From: Thermodesulfobacteriota bacterium
GTDB taxonomy: Bacteria > Desulfobacterota > Dissulfuribacteria > Dissulfuribacterales > UBA3076
Reading direction: 5' to 3'
DNA length: 7,453 nucleotides
Assembly: GCA_003645605.1 (NCBI GenBank)
Contig: QNAY01000057.1
Location: 1-7,453, forward strand
The notes under the pieces were generated by a model. It was not told where the DNA came from, ran no database searches, and was given only the letters and a program-made list of their open reading frames with translations. The position numbers and the translations under genes are program-made. Of the stretch, positions 1 through 5,804 are shown one piece after another. Every line of letters begins with the position of its first letter. Position 1 is the stretch's first letter.

Positions 1-396
1 ATCCATAAAAAGGTAGTGGATGTCCTTCAGCCTGCAACTCTTGCCGTTAATACGATATTCAGTGTTCCCGGATCTATAGATACGACGCATTATTTCGATC
101 TCAGGGGTATTTTCATACCCCGGGGGGACAAAAGAACCTCTGTTTTCCACGACCAAACGGACCTCAGCCAGGTTTGTTTGCCTGTCATTATTCCCGTTGT
201 AAAGTACGTCGTCCATTTTCTTGGCCCTGAGCATGCTGGGGCTCTGCTCCCCCAGTACCCACCTGATGGCGTCAACAATGTTGGACTTGCCGCACCCATT
301 GGGCCCGACTATGCCGATAACACCCTGGGTGAATGATAGTTTTGTGCGCGCAGGAAAGGATTTAAAGCCGAAAAGTGTCAGAGAATTAAGTCGCAC
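1..396 (-). CDS. smc: Chromosome segregation protein SMC, N-terminal part (cut by window edge)
   Basis: SMC is the ATPase core of the bacterial condensin complex (with ScpA and ScpB), which compacts and separates daughter chromosomes in the cytoplasm. The reverse strand reads open for 132 codons from a GTG at 396 to the edge of the window. The protein begins MRLNSLTLFGFKSF, the canonical SMC N-terminus, followed by the Walker A loop GPNGCGKS at residues 31-38, then IVDAIRWVLGEQ and an arginine at 57 in the usual R-loop position. The last visible residues (YRINGKSCRLKDIHYLF) match the end of the first half of the ATPase head. The hinge, coiled coils and C-terminal head lie outside. The gene runs in the same direction as recJ, 158 bases downstream of its stop. 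The GGGGAGG ribosome-binding sequence sits 15 bases before the GTG, which is long; an in-frame ATT at 402 would be better spaced. The family call is firm, the exact start less so. Confidence 0.95.
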   Translation of the reverse strand, partial: MRLNSLTLFGFKSFPARTKLSFTQGVIGIVGPNGCGKSNIVDAIRWVLGEQSPSMLRAKKMDDVLYNGNNDRQTNLAEVRLVVENRGSFVPPGYENTPEIEIMRRIYRSGNTEYRINGKSCRLKDIHYLFMD

Positions 397-411
397 GGTA
401 ATTATTCATTT

Positions 412-418
412 CCTCCCC
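412..418 (-). promoter_or_regulatory. Ribosome binding site of smc, at the end of a repeat element
   Basis: On the minus strand this reads GGGGAGG. It is the only Shine-Dalgarno-like sequence before smc. Measured from GGAGG (416-412), it lies 15 bases before the GTG at 396, 9 before an in-frame ATT at 402, and only 2 before an out-of-frame ATG at 409 that opens an 8-codon ORF (409-386) overlapping the smc start. Its G-run is shared with the end of the adjoining 114-bp repeat, so the element appears to supply part of the translation signal. Confidence 0.5.
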
Positions 419-529
419 TGACAGCCAACAGCCTTTTTCGGGTTTCAAAGCACAATCCATTGAGAATACGCTTTTTGGTGCAACCTTGTCCGCAGTTGAA
501 ACCCTGCAAAAGTCTGTCGGCTGCCAGGG
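416..529 (-). repeat. 114-bp palindromic element, copy 1 (recJ-smc spacer)
   Basis: This stretch is repeated in opposite orientation at 4755-4868 with 106 of 114 identical positions and no gap. Its ends are imperfect inverted repeats: 416-448 (begins CCCTGACAGCCAACAG, ends GGGTTTCAA) against the reverse complement of 496-529 (begins CCCTGGCAGCCGACAG, ends GGGTTTCAA). A hairpin with a stem of about 33 bp and a loop of about 47 bases is possible. Weaker similarity extends outward to 544, giving about 130 bp in all. The differences between copies do not favour synonymous changes in any frame, so it is unlikely to be coding. It has no transposase and resembles a MITE or other small non-autonomous element. 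It lies between the codirectional recJ and smc genes. Confidence 0.85.
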
Positions 530-554
530 AGTGTATACGGTTACGTCGCACGGA

Positions 555-2294
555 CTATCTGTACCGGATATCTTTCAGTCTTAGTTCGATTTGCTTTCGC
601 CCCTGCCATACATTGATACAAGGCATGCAGGCAAGCTCAAGTTCTTCCCATGGAAGACCTAGCTTATCTCCATGTCCCCATCCCACCAGATCCATTTTTC
701 CTCTCATGTATCCATTTTTCAAACCGGTCCGGGGTGTGAGAGAGAGTTTTAAGTGGCCGTTTCCAACAACTCTTGACTGACTGACCGAAAAATCCCGAAC
801 TGCAAACAGAGGGGCCGGATAGCCCGCGCCAAAGGGCTCCAGATGCTCATAGAACCGGGAAAAACCCGGATCAATGAGTTCCTCAATACCGGCAGTGCAA
901 TCAACCATAAGCCTGGGAGAGATGTCGTTTTGCTCCAGAACCGAGGCCACGACTTTTTGAAAGTCCGTGCAGAATCCTTCTACTGAATCGGATGGTAACC
1001 GCATCCCGGCAGCAGCCCTGTGGCCGCCGAAGGAACTGAGGTGACCGGAACAAGCACAAAGAGACTCGTAGAGATTGATTCCTTCAGGGCTGCGGCCTGA
1101 ACCATGGGCCTCATCTCCGTCCAGCGCAAGAAGAATCACAGGCCTGTGGAATTGCTCTACCAGTCTGGATGCAACTATACCTATAATGCCTATTTTCCAT
1201 GCAGGGCTCGCCAAGACATAGGCAGACTGCTTTTCAAGGGATCGGATTTTATCTAATGCCTCATTAAATATATGCTTTTCTTCCGCCTGGCGCTCCCGAT
1301 TGAGCAGGTGTAATTCATTGGCAAGCTTTTTCGCCTCTGACTCATCGTTTGTAACGAGTAACCTGAAAGCTTTTTTCGCATGAGCCATCCGTCCGGCGGC
1401 ATTTATTCGTGGACCGATGCGAAAGGCAATATCCGTGGAGGTAATACCGGAATCCAGGGAACATACTGCCTTCAATGCCTTGATCCCTGGCCTGTCGGAT
1501 CTATCAAGTACCTCAAGTCCCGCCCGGACCAGTATGCGATTGTCACCCAAAAGCGGTACCACATCCGCCACAGTCCCCATGGCTACAAAATCTAGATATT
1601 CTTTGAGATTGGGCTCCTTACCATCTTTCCAGTGCCCAAGCTTACGAAGACGATGTCTTAATGCCATGACAAGATTAAAGGCCACACCTACACCGGCAAG
1701 TTCTTTGAAAGCAAAGGCGCAGTCAGAACGCTTGGGATCCAGCACTGCCAGTGCATTGGGAAGGGAATCCGGGGGCTCGTGGTGGTCGGTGATCATGACA
1801 TCCATCCCAAGTTCTCCTGCCAGGGCGACTTCTTCACTATCCGATATGCCGCAATCAACTGTAATCAGAAGCTTGCAGCCTCTGGATGCGAGATTCCTTA
1901 ATCCCTCTGAACTAAGTCCATAGCCCTCGTGCTCCCGGTGGGGGATATAGGGTGTCACCTTTAGTCCAAGCCCTTCAAGAAATCCAGAGACTAAGGCTGC
2001 GGAGGTTACACCATCGACATCATAATCACCAAATACGCCCACATGTTCCCTCTGAGCTACTGCCTTGACCAACCGGTCAACAGCCCTGTCCATGTCCATC
2101 ATCTTCCAGGGGTCGCTGAGGGATTTCAACGCGGGGCTGAGGTGTTGAGCAACAGCCTCCGGAGTACTTAACCCACGCTGATACAGAAATTTGGCAATAA
2201 TGTCCGGTACCCCTGACTTACCGGCAAGTTCCTCAATTGCCAACGTATTCAGGGAAGCAAAATCCCACAGCTGTTTAAGGATTACAGAACTCAT
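555..2294 (-). CDS. recJ: Single-stranded-DNA-specific 5'-3' exonuclease RecJ
   Basis: RecJ degrades single-stranded DNA from the 5' end in recombinational repair (RecF pathway), mismatch repair and restart of stalled forks. The 579-residue product from the ATG at 2294 is close to the 577 residues of E. coli RecJ. Visible DHH-family motifs are GDYDVDG (89-95), VDCGISD (146-152), the name-giving TDHHEPP (169-175) and AGVGVAF (200-206). The DHHA1 region has GSGRSPEG (398-405) and FGGHRAAAGM (422-431). The usual FGxGNPxP of the C-terminal OB domain reads FGAGYPAP, with Y in place of N. The frame stays open back to an ATG at 2420, but those 42 extra residues (MLRFVRNDSS...) are encoded by an interspersed palindromic repeat and match nothing in RecJ, so I reject that start. 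The ATG at 2294 has no clear Shine-Dalgarno and sits 5 bases after a 7-bp hairpin. A TTG at 2330 preceded by AGGG is a possible alternative. Confidence 0.95.
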   Translation of the reverse strand: MSSVILKQLWDFASLNTLAIEELAGKSGVPDIIAKFLYQRGLSTPEAVAQHLSPALKSLSDPWKMMDMDRAVDRLVKAVAQREHVGVFGDYDVDGVTSAALVSGFLEGLGLKVTPYIPHREHEGYGLSSEGLRNLASRGCKLLITVDCGISDSEEVALAGELGMDVMITDHHEPPDSLPNALAVLDPKRSDCAFAFKELAGVGVAFNLVMALRHRLRKLGHWKDGKEPNLKEYLDFVAMGTVADVVPLLGDNRILVRAGLEVLDRSDRPGIKALKAVCSLDSGITSTDIAFRIGPRINAAGRMAHAKKAFRLLVTNDESEAKKLANELHLLNRERQAEEKHIFNEALDKIRSLEKQSAYVLASPAWKIGIIGIVASRLVEQFHRPVILLALDGDEAHGSGRSPEGINLYESLCACSGHLSSFGGHRAAAGMRLPSDSVEGFCTDFQKVVASVLEQNDISPRLMVDCTAGIEELIDPGFSRFYEHLEPFGAGYPAPLFAVRDFSVSQSRVVGNGHLKLSLTPRTGLKNGYMRGKMDLVGWGHGDKLGLPWEELELACMPCINVWQGRKQIELRLKDIRYR

Positions 2295-2299
2295 GATCA

Positions 2300-2317
2300 G
2301 GAGCCTAATCAGGCTCC
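2300..2317 (-). promoter_or_regulatory. Hairpin immediately before the recJ start
   Basis: The sequence is a perfect 7-bp inverted repeat with a 4-base loop, reading GGAGCCT-GATT-AGGCTCC on the recJ strand. It ends 5 bases before the chosen recJ ATG. The only GGAG near the start lies in its 5' arm and would be base-paired, so the hairpin could limit ribosome access. No T-run follows, so it is not a standard terminator. The structure is seen directly; the regulatory role is inferred. Confidence 0.4.
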
Positions 2318-2343
2318 GTGGGGCTGTCAATTTGTTCCCTATA

Positions 2344-2359
2344 ATTGAGGGATTGAGGG
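2344..2359. repeat. Short tandem repeat (ATTGAGGG twice)
   Basis: Two perfect adjacent copies of ATTGAGGG, followed by a partial third (ATT), lie just outside the 153-bp palindromic element on its recJ side. The array is too short to infer a role and may be a trace of element insertion or replication slippage. Confidence 0.4.
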
Positions 2360-2367
2360 ATTCCGAT

Positions 2368-2520
2368 TGGTAACTTCTCAATAAAGTCGGGCTGCTGTCA
2401 TTGCGAACGAAGCGAAGCAATCTCGTTCATGGCAAGGAGATTGCTTTGTCTCTGAATCTCCTCGCAATGACAGGAGGTGCCAAAGATAGTGTATTGCCCG
2501 GACTTATTGAGAAGTTACCA
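2368..2520. repeat. 153-bp nested palindromic repeat in the recJ-purA divergent spacer
   Basis: The outer arms are 25-base inverted repeats: 2368-2392 (TGGTAACTTCTCAATAAAG...) and the reverse complement of 2496-2520, sharing the first 17 bases exactly and 22 of 25 overall. Inside is a second pair, CTGTCATTGCGA (2395-2406) with TCGCAATGACAG (2462-2473), and a third, GCAATCTC (2417-2424) with GAGATTGC (2437-2444). The inner unit, of the form TGTCATTGCGA-n-GAAGCGAAGCAATCTC, is a type of interspersed repeat I know from many bacterial genomes. No transposase is present. It occupies half of the 308-base spacer, and its left end is read as a spurious N-terminal extension of recJ. Confidence 0.85.
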
Positions 2521-2537
2521 AAAATCCCAGGGGCGGT

Positions 2538-2566
2538 TTGACTTTTTTGAATGATCTAAGTATCCT
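2538..2566 (+). promoter_or_regulatory. Sigma-70-like promoter of purA
   Basis: A -35 box TTGACT (2538-2543, 5 of 6 consensus) is followed after exactly 17 bases by a -10 box TATCCT (2561-2566, 4 of 6). Transcription would begin near 2573, about 30 bases before the purA ATG. The promoter lies just outside the 153-bp palindromic repeat, whose right end is at 2520. I see no PurR-like operator. Confidence 0.5.
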
Positions 2567-2584
2567 CAATGGCCGCAAAAGTAA

Positions 2585-3898
<1,314 letters not shown>

Positions 3899-3939
3899 CC
3901 AAAACAAAATAAAGCATCGGTATCCTTCATAAGAATTTA

Positions 3940-3954
3940 GCGCCTTTTGGGCGC
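3940..3954 (+). terminator. Weak hairpin after purA, possible terminator
   Basis: GCGCC and GGCGC form a 5-bp GC stem around a TTTTG loop, 41 bases past the purA stop. No T-run follows (CCTTAGATAATTTTAG), so factor-independent termination is doubtful. It is the only GC-rich hairpin near the gene end. Confidence 0.25.
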
Positions 3955-3970
3955 CCTTAGATAATTTTAG

Positions 3971-4021
3971 ACACAGATTTTCACAGATAGTATTATTGTT
4001 CATAAATTTAAAAATCTGTGT
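3971..4021. repeat. Inverted repeat in the purA-PEBP spacer
   Basis: ACACAGATTTT (3971-3981) and AAAATCTGTGT (4011-4021) are perfect 11-bp inverted repeats 29 bases apart. The left arm overlaps a direct repeat of CACAGAT with a 10-base period (3972-3978, 3982-3988). The right arm continues as TTCATCCG. AATCTGTGTTCATCCG-type sequence is familiar to me as intergenic repeat material in several bacterial groups, but I cannot confirm its copy number here. A role as mRNA 3'-end structure for purA is possible. Confidence 0.55.
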
Positions 4022-4086
4022 TCATCCGTATTCCCCAATAGGATTTCCTATACTATCAAGTTATTTATTGTACGTTCCTAAAGAGC

Positions 4087-4115
4087 TTGACTAGGTTGCG
4101 ATATGGAAATAACAT
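4087..4115 (+). promoter_or_regulatory. Possible promoter before the PEBP gene
   Basis: TTGACT (4087-4092) and TAACAT (4110-4115) are separated by 17 bases. Transcription from here would start inside the small ORF at 4103-4240 and so serve only the PEBP gene. A second candidate is the -10-like TATACT at 4200-4205, but it has no acceptable -35 box. In AT-rich DNA both could be chance matches. Confidence 0.3.
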
Positions 4116-4240
4116 GCCGTAAGGCAGTTGTAAAAGGGCTGGTTTGCGCTTGGCTGGCTGGATTTGTTGTTTGGCGCTTTTCTGAAAAAAGGAAATTATT
4201 ATACTATAAATTTGGTTTAAGCAAAAGTGAAGGGGGGTAA
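4103..4240 (+). CDS. Possible 45-residue single-pass membrane microprotein
   Basis: An ATG at 4103 opens 45 codons ending in TAA at 4238-4240, 5 bases before the GTG of the PEBP gene. The product starts MEITCRKAVVKG, continues with a hydrophobic run (GLVCAWLAGFVVW, residues 12-24) and ends in a basic tail (RFSEKRKLLYYKFGLSK). This looks like one transmembrane helix with a positively charged C-terminal flank. Its last codons and stop overlap the AAGGGGGG ribosome-binding sequence of the next gene, so translational coupling is possible. Against it: only a weak AGG before the ATG, no recognised family, and a competing promoter candidate inside the ORF. I do not recognise it. It may be a chance ORF in AT-rich DNA. 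Confidence 0.35.
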   Translation: MEITCRKAVVKGLVCAWLAGFVVWRFSEKRKLLYYKFGLSKSEGG

Positions 4241-4245
4241 ACTAA

Positions 4246-4683
4246 GTGAAACTAAAGAGTGTTTTTGAAAATAATGGGTTTATGCCTGCGAAATATACAT
4301 GCGATGCCGGTGACAATAATCCGGAATTCGTAATAGAAGATGTGCCGGAAAAGACAAAAAGTTTTGCTATGACAATGGAAGACCGCGATTCTCCAATAAG
4401 AGCAATGGTTCACTGGATTATCTTTAATATCCCGGCGGATATAAGAGAAATAAAAGAAAATAATGTTCCTCAGGAAAGTATTCATGGAACAAATGATTTT
4501 GGGAAGCAATACTATAAAGGACCTTGTCCTGATTCGGCCATTCATAGATATGAATTCAAGCTGTTTGCTTTGGATAGAGTTCTCAAAGTTGATGAAAGAA
4601 CGAAAAAAGCCGAGTTAGAGAATTTAATTAGGGGTCGTACTCTAGCAGAAGCAGTATTAACAGGATTATATTCAAGAGACTAA
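4246..4683 (+). CDS. YbhB/YbcL-type phosphatidylethanolamine-binding (PEBP/RKIP-like) protein
   Basis: The 145-residue product belongs to the PEBP superfamily, the group of E. coli YbhB and YbcL, whose biochemical role in bacteria is poorly defined. The ligand-pocket signatures are present: DRDSP (46-50, the family's DPDAP-type motif), HWIIFNIP (56-63), GTNDFG (81-86), YKGPCPD (90-96) and HRYEFKLFALD (100-110). It lacks a signal peptide, so it is probably cytoplasmic. The GTG start at 4246 has AAGGGGGG ending 8 bases upstream and gives a normal family N-terminus. Base composition stands out: two 60-base samples have 20 and 15 G+C, against 31 in purA and 38 in xseA. It is closely preceded by a possible membrane microprotein ORF and converges on the M23 peptidase gene. 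The low GC suggests acquisition by transfer. The family call is firm; the function is unknown. Confidence 0.9.
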   Translation: MKLKSVFENNGFMPAKYTCDAGDNNPEFVIEDVPEKTKSFAMTMEDRDSPIRAMVHWIIFNIPADIREIKENNVPQESIHGTNDFGKQYYKGPCPDSAIHRYEFKLFALDRVLKVDERTKKAELENLIRGRTLAEAVLTGLYSRD

Positions 4684-4691
4684 AAAATATA

Positions 4692-4704
4692 GTAACCGTT
4701 CACG
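4692..4704 (+). repeat. GTAACCGTTCACG motif, copy after the PEBP gene
   Basis: This 13-base motif begins 9 bases after the PEBP stop and is identical to 7333-7345 upstream of xseA. Related forms, GTAAGCGTTTAC (4740-4751) and GTAACCGTATAC (544-533 on the minus strand), sit at the outer edge of the two 114-bp elements. It is probably a fragment or boundary of the same repeat family. Confidence 0.5.
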
Positions 4705-4754
4705 GGATTACAACGCCTGTTTTACCGCACCACCGGACTGTAAGCGTTTACATT

Positions 4755-4868
4755 CCCTGGCAGCCGATAGGCTTTTGCATGGTTTCAACTGCGGACAAGG
4801 TTGTACCAAAAGGCGCATTCTCAATGGATTGTGCTTTGAAATCCGAAAAAGTCTGTTGGCTGTCAGGG
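4755..4868 (+). repeat. 114-bp palindromic element, copy 2 (between convergent genes)
   Basis: This is the inverted partner of 416-529, with 8 differences in 114 positions, mostly transitions. The terminal inverted repeats are 4755-4788 (CCCTGGCAGCCGATAG...GGTTTCAA) and the reverse complement of 4836-4868. Similarity to copy 1 extends left to 4740 through GTAAGCGTTTACATT and right to 4869, where a run of eight G begins at 4866. It fills the 206-base space between the PEBP gene and the stop of the M23 peptidase gene, 21 bases from the latter. A bidirectional terminator-like role is conceivable here, though there is no T-run. The small plus-strand ORFs through it are not supported. Confidence 0.85.
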
Positions 4869-4889
4869 GGGGGACGGGAAAGGGCAGGT

Positions 4890-5795
4890 TCAGGTGCCAA
4901 GCAAGGCCATCAATTCTTCAGGATCAAGTCTCTTGCCCAGGAGGCTCACTCCCCAGTGGAGATGCGGCCCCGTGGCCCGTCCGGTGGACCCGGAAAGACC
5001 AACGACCTGGCCTCGTTCCACTTTTTGTCCCTCACTGACTTTATAACTGACAAGGTGCGCATAAAGGCTATATAGACCCTTGCCATGATCAAGGATGACC
5101 GTCTTTCCGCTTAGATAACAGTCTCTGGCCATAGTCACTTTTCCATAATTGGAGGCGAGGATAGGAGTGCCTTCAGGGGCCCTTAAATCCACACCTGAGT
5201 GGGGGCTTCTGGGCTTATTATTAAATATCCGCCTGAATCCGAATGGACTGAGAATTTTGGAATTAACAGGCCACATAAAAGGCCTTTGCCAGTAAAGATT
5301 ATTTGAAATTTTATTACATGTTTCTCTTACGGCCTTCTGGTCGTTTAGCACTCGCTCCAGAATTTTCGGGGGAAATTCCACCATGCGCTCCGGTACGGAA
5401 AGACGTTCTTCCGGGAAGATTCTTGACATTACCCGGACTTCGTGGGAGTAAAGGCCGGGAGGGCCATCAGGCCCTTGCCATTTGACGGTCAGGATGTGGC
5501 TTCCGGGCTTACAATCAAGACCTGCTCCAATGAGTACAAAGTAATCCCGGCTGGAGGGGTCTGGGTGGTATGGGATTTTTTTCCCAAGAAATTTGACATC
5601 AAGGAGTTTTTTTTTGTCATTTATTTTTATTGTGGCCAGAGCGATGCCTCCCAGAGGGATCTTGTCCGGTTCCATACTTACCGAAACCGGATATGATCCA
5701 GCCTCTACCTCCAGGATGCAGCCACAGATCGAAAAAGAACATGTCATAAAAAACATGAGCAGATATGAGAGAAAATTTTGTTTTATTGATATCAT
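4890..5795 (-). CDS. Secreted M23-family metallopeptidase (LytM/lysostaphin-like), probable peptidoglycan hydrolase
   Basis: M23 enzymes are zinc endopeptidases that cut peptidoglycan cross-bridges; some members have lost activity and act as hydrolase activators. The 301-residue product begins with a signal peptide (hydrophobic residues 8-28). Cleavage is plausible after VEA at 32; ICGC at 23-26 is only a poor lipobox, so a lipoprotein cannot be excluded. Residues 35-125 look like a beta-rich, Ig-like domain with a PLGG turn. The C-terminal M23 domain has HSGVD (H199, D203), YAHL (H247) and GPHLHWG (H278, H280), so the zinc ligands (H199, D203, H280) and catalytic histidines are all present and activity is expected. 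The ATG lies 9 bases after the xseA stop with no Shine-Dalgarno, suggesting an operon with translational coupling. In Desulfobacterota an M23 gene beside xseA is, as far as I recall, a recurring arrangement. A 114-bp repeat follows the gene. Confidence 0.92.
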   Translation of the reverse strand: MISIKQNFLSYLLMFFMTCSFSICGCILEVEAGSYPVSVSMEPDKIPLGGIALATIKINDKKKLLDVKFLGKKIPYHPDPSSRDYFVLIGAGLDCKPGSHILTVKWQGPDGPPGLYSHEVRVMSRIFPEERLSVPERMVEFPPKILERVLNDQKAVRETCNKISNNLYWQRPFMWPVNSKILSPFGFRRIFNNKPRSPHSGVDLRAPEGTPILASNYGKVTMARDCYLSGKTVILDHGKGLYSLYAHLVSYKVSEGQKVERGQVVGLSGSTGRATGPHLHWGVSLLGKRLDPEELMALLGT

Positions 5796-5804
5796 GGTAA
5801 AAGG

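Noticed and set aside
16..421. Plus-strand ORFs of 106 and 66 codons near the left edge
   Set aside because: They are antisense to the SMC Walker A region, which is clearly the coding frame on the minus strand.
416..529. CRISPR repeat or array
   Set aside because: There are only two copies, 4.2 kb apart and inverted, with no regular spacing and no cas genes.
460..780. 106-codon plus-strand ORF over the recJ 3' end
   Set aside because: It is antisense to recJ and begins in the 114-bp repeat; there is no independent support.
1417..1923. 168-codon plus-strand ORF within recJ
   Set aside because: It is a shadow of the conserved recJ catalytic domain; the composition (serine-rich, low complexity) is that of an antisense frame.
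2300..2330. TTGACA at 2330-2325 (minus) as a recJ -35 box
   Set aside because: The hexamer 17 bases on is TAGGCT, a poor -10, and the transcript would start at or after the recJ ATG.
4690..4889. A hidden xseB after the M23 gene
   Set aside because: The 206-base gap is shorter than a typical xseB, is mostly the 114-bp repeat, and shows no XseB-like helical sequence in any frame.
4775..5075. Plus-strand ORFs of 87 and 98 codons starting in the 114-bp repeat
   Set aside because: Their 3' halves are antisense to the well-supported M23 gene, their 5' halves are repeat DNA, and the differences between the two element copies change amino acids in these frames rather than being synonymous.
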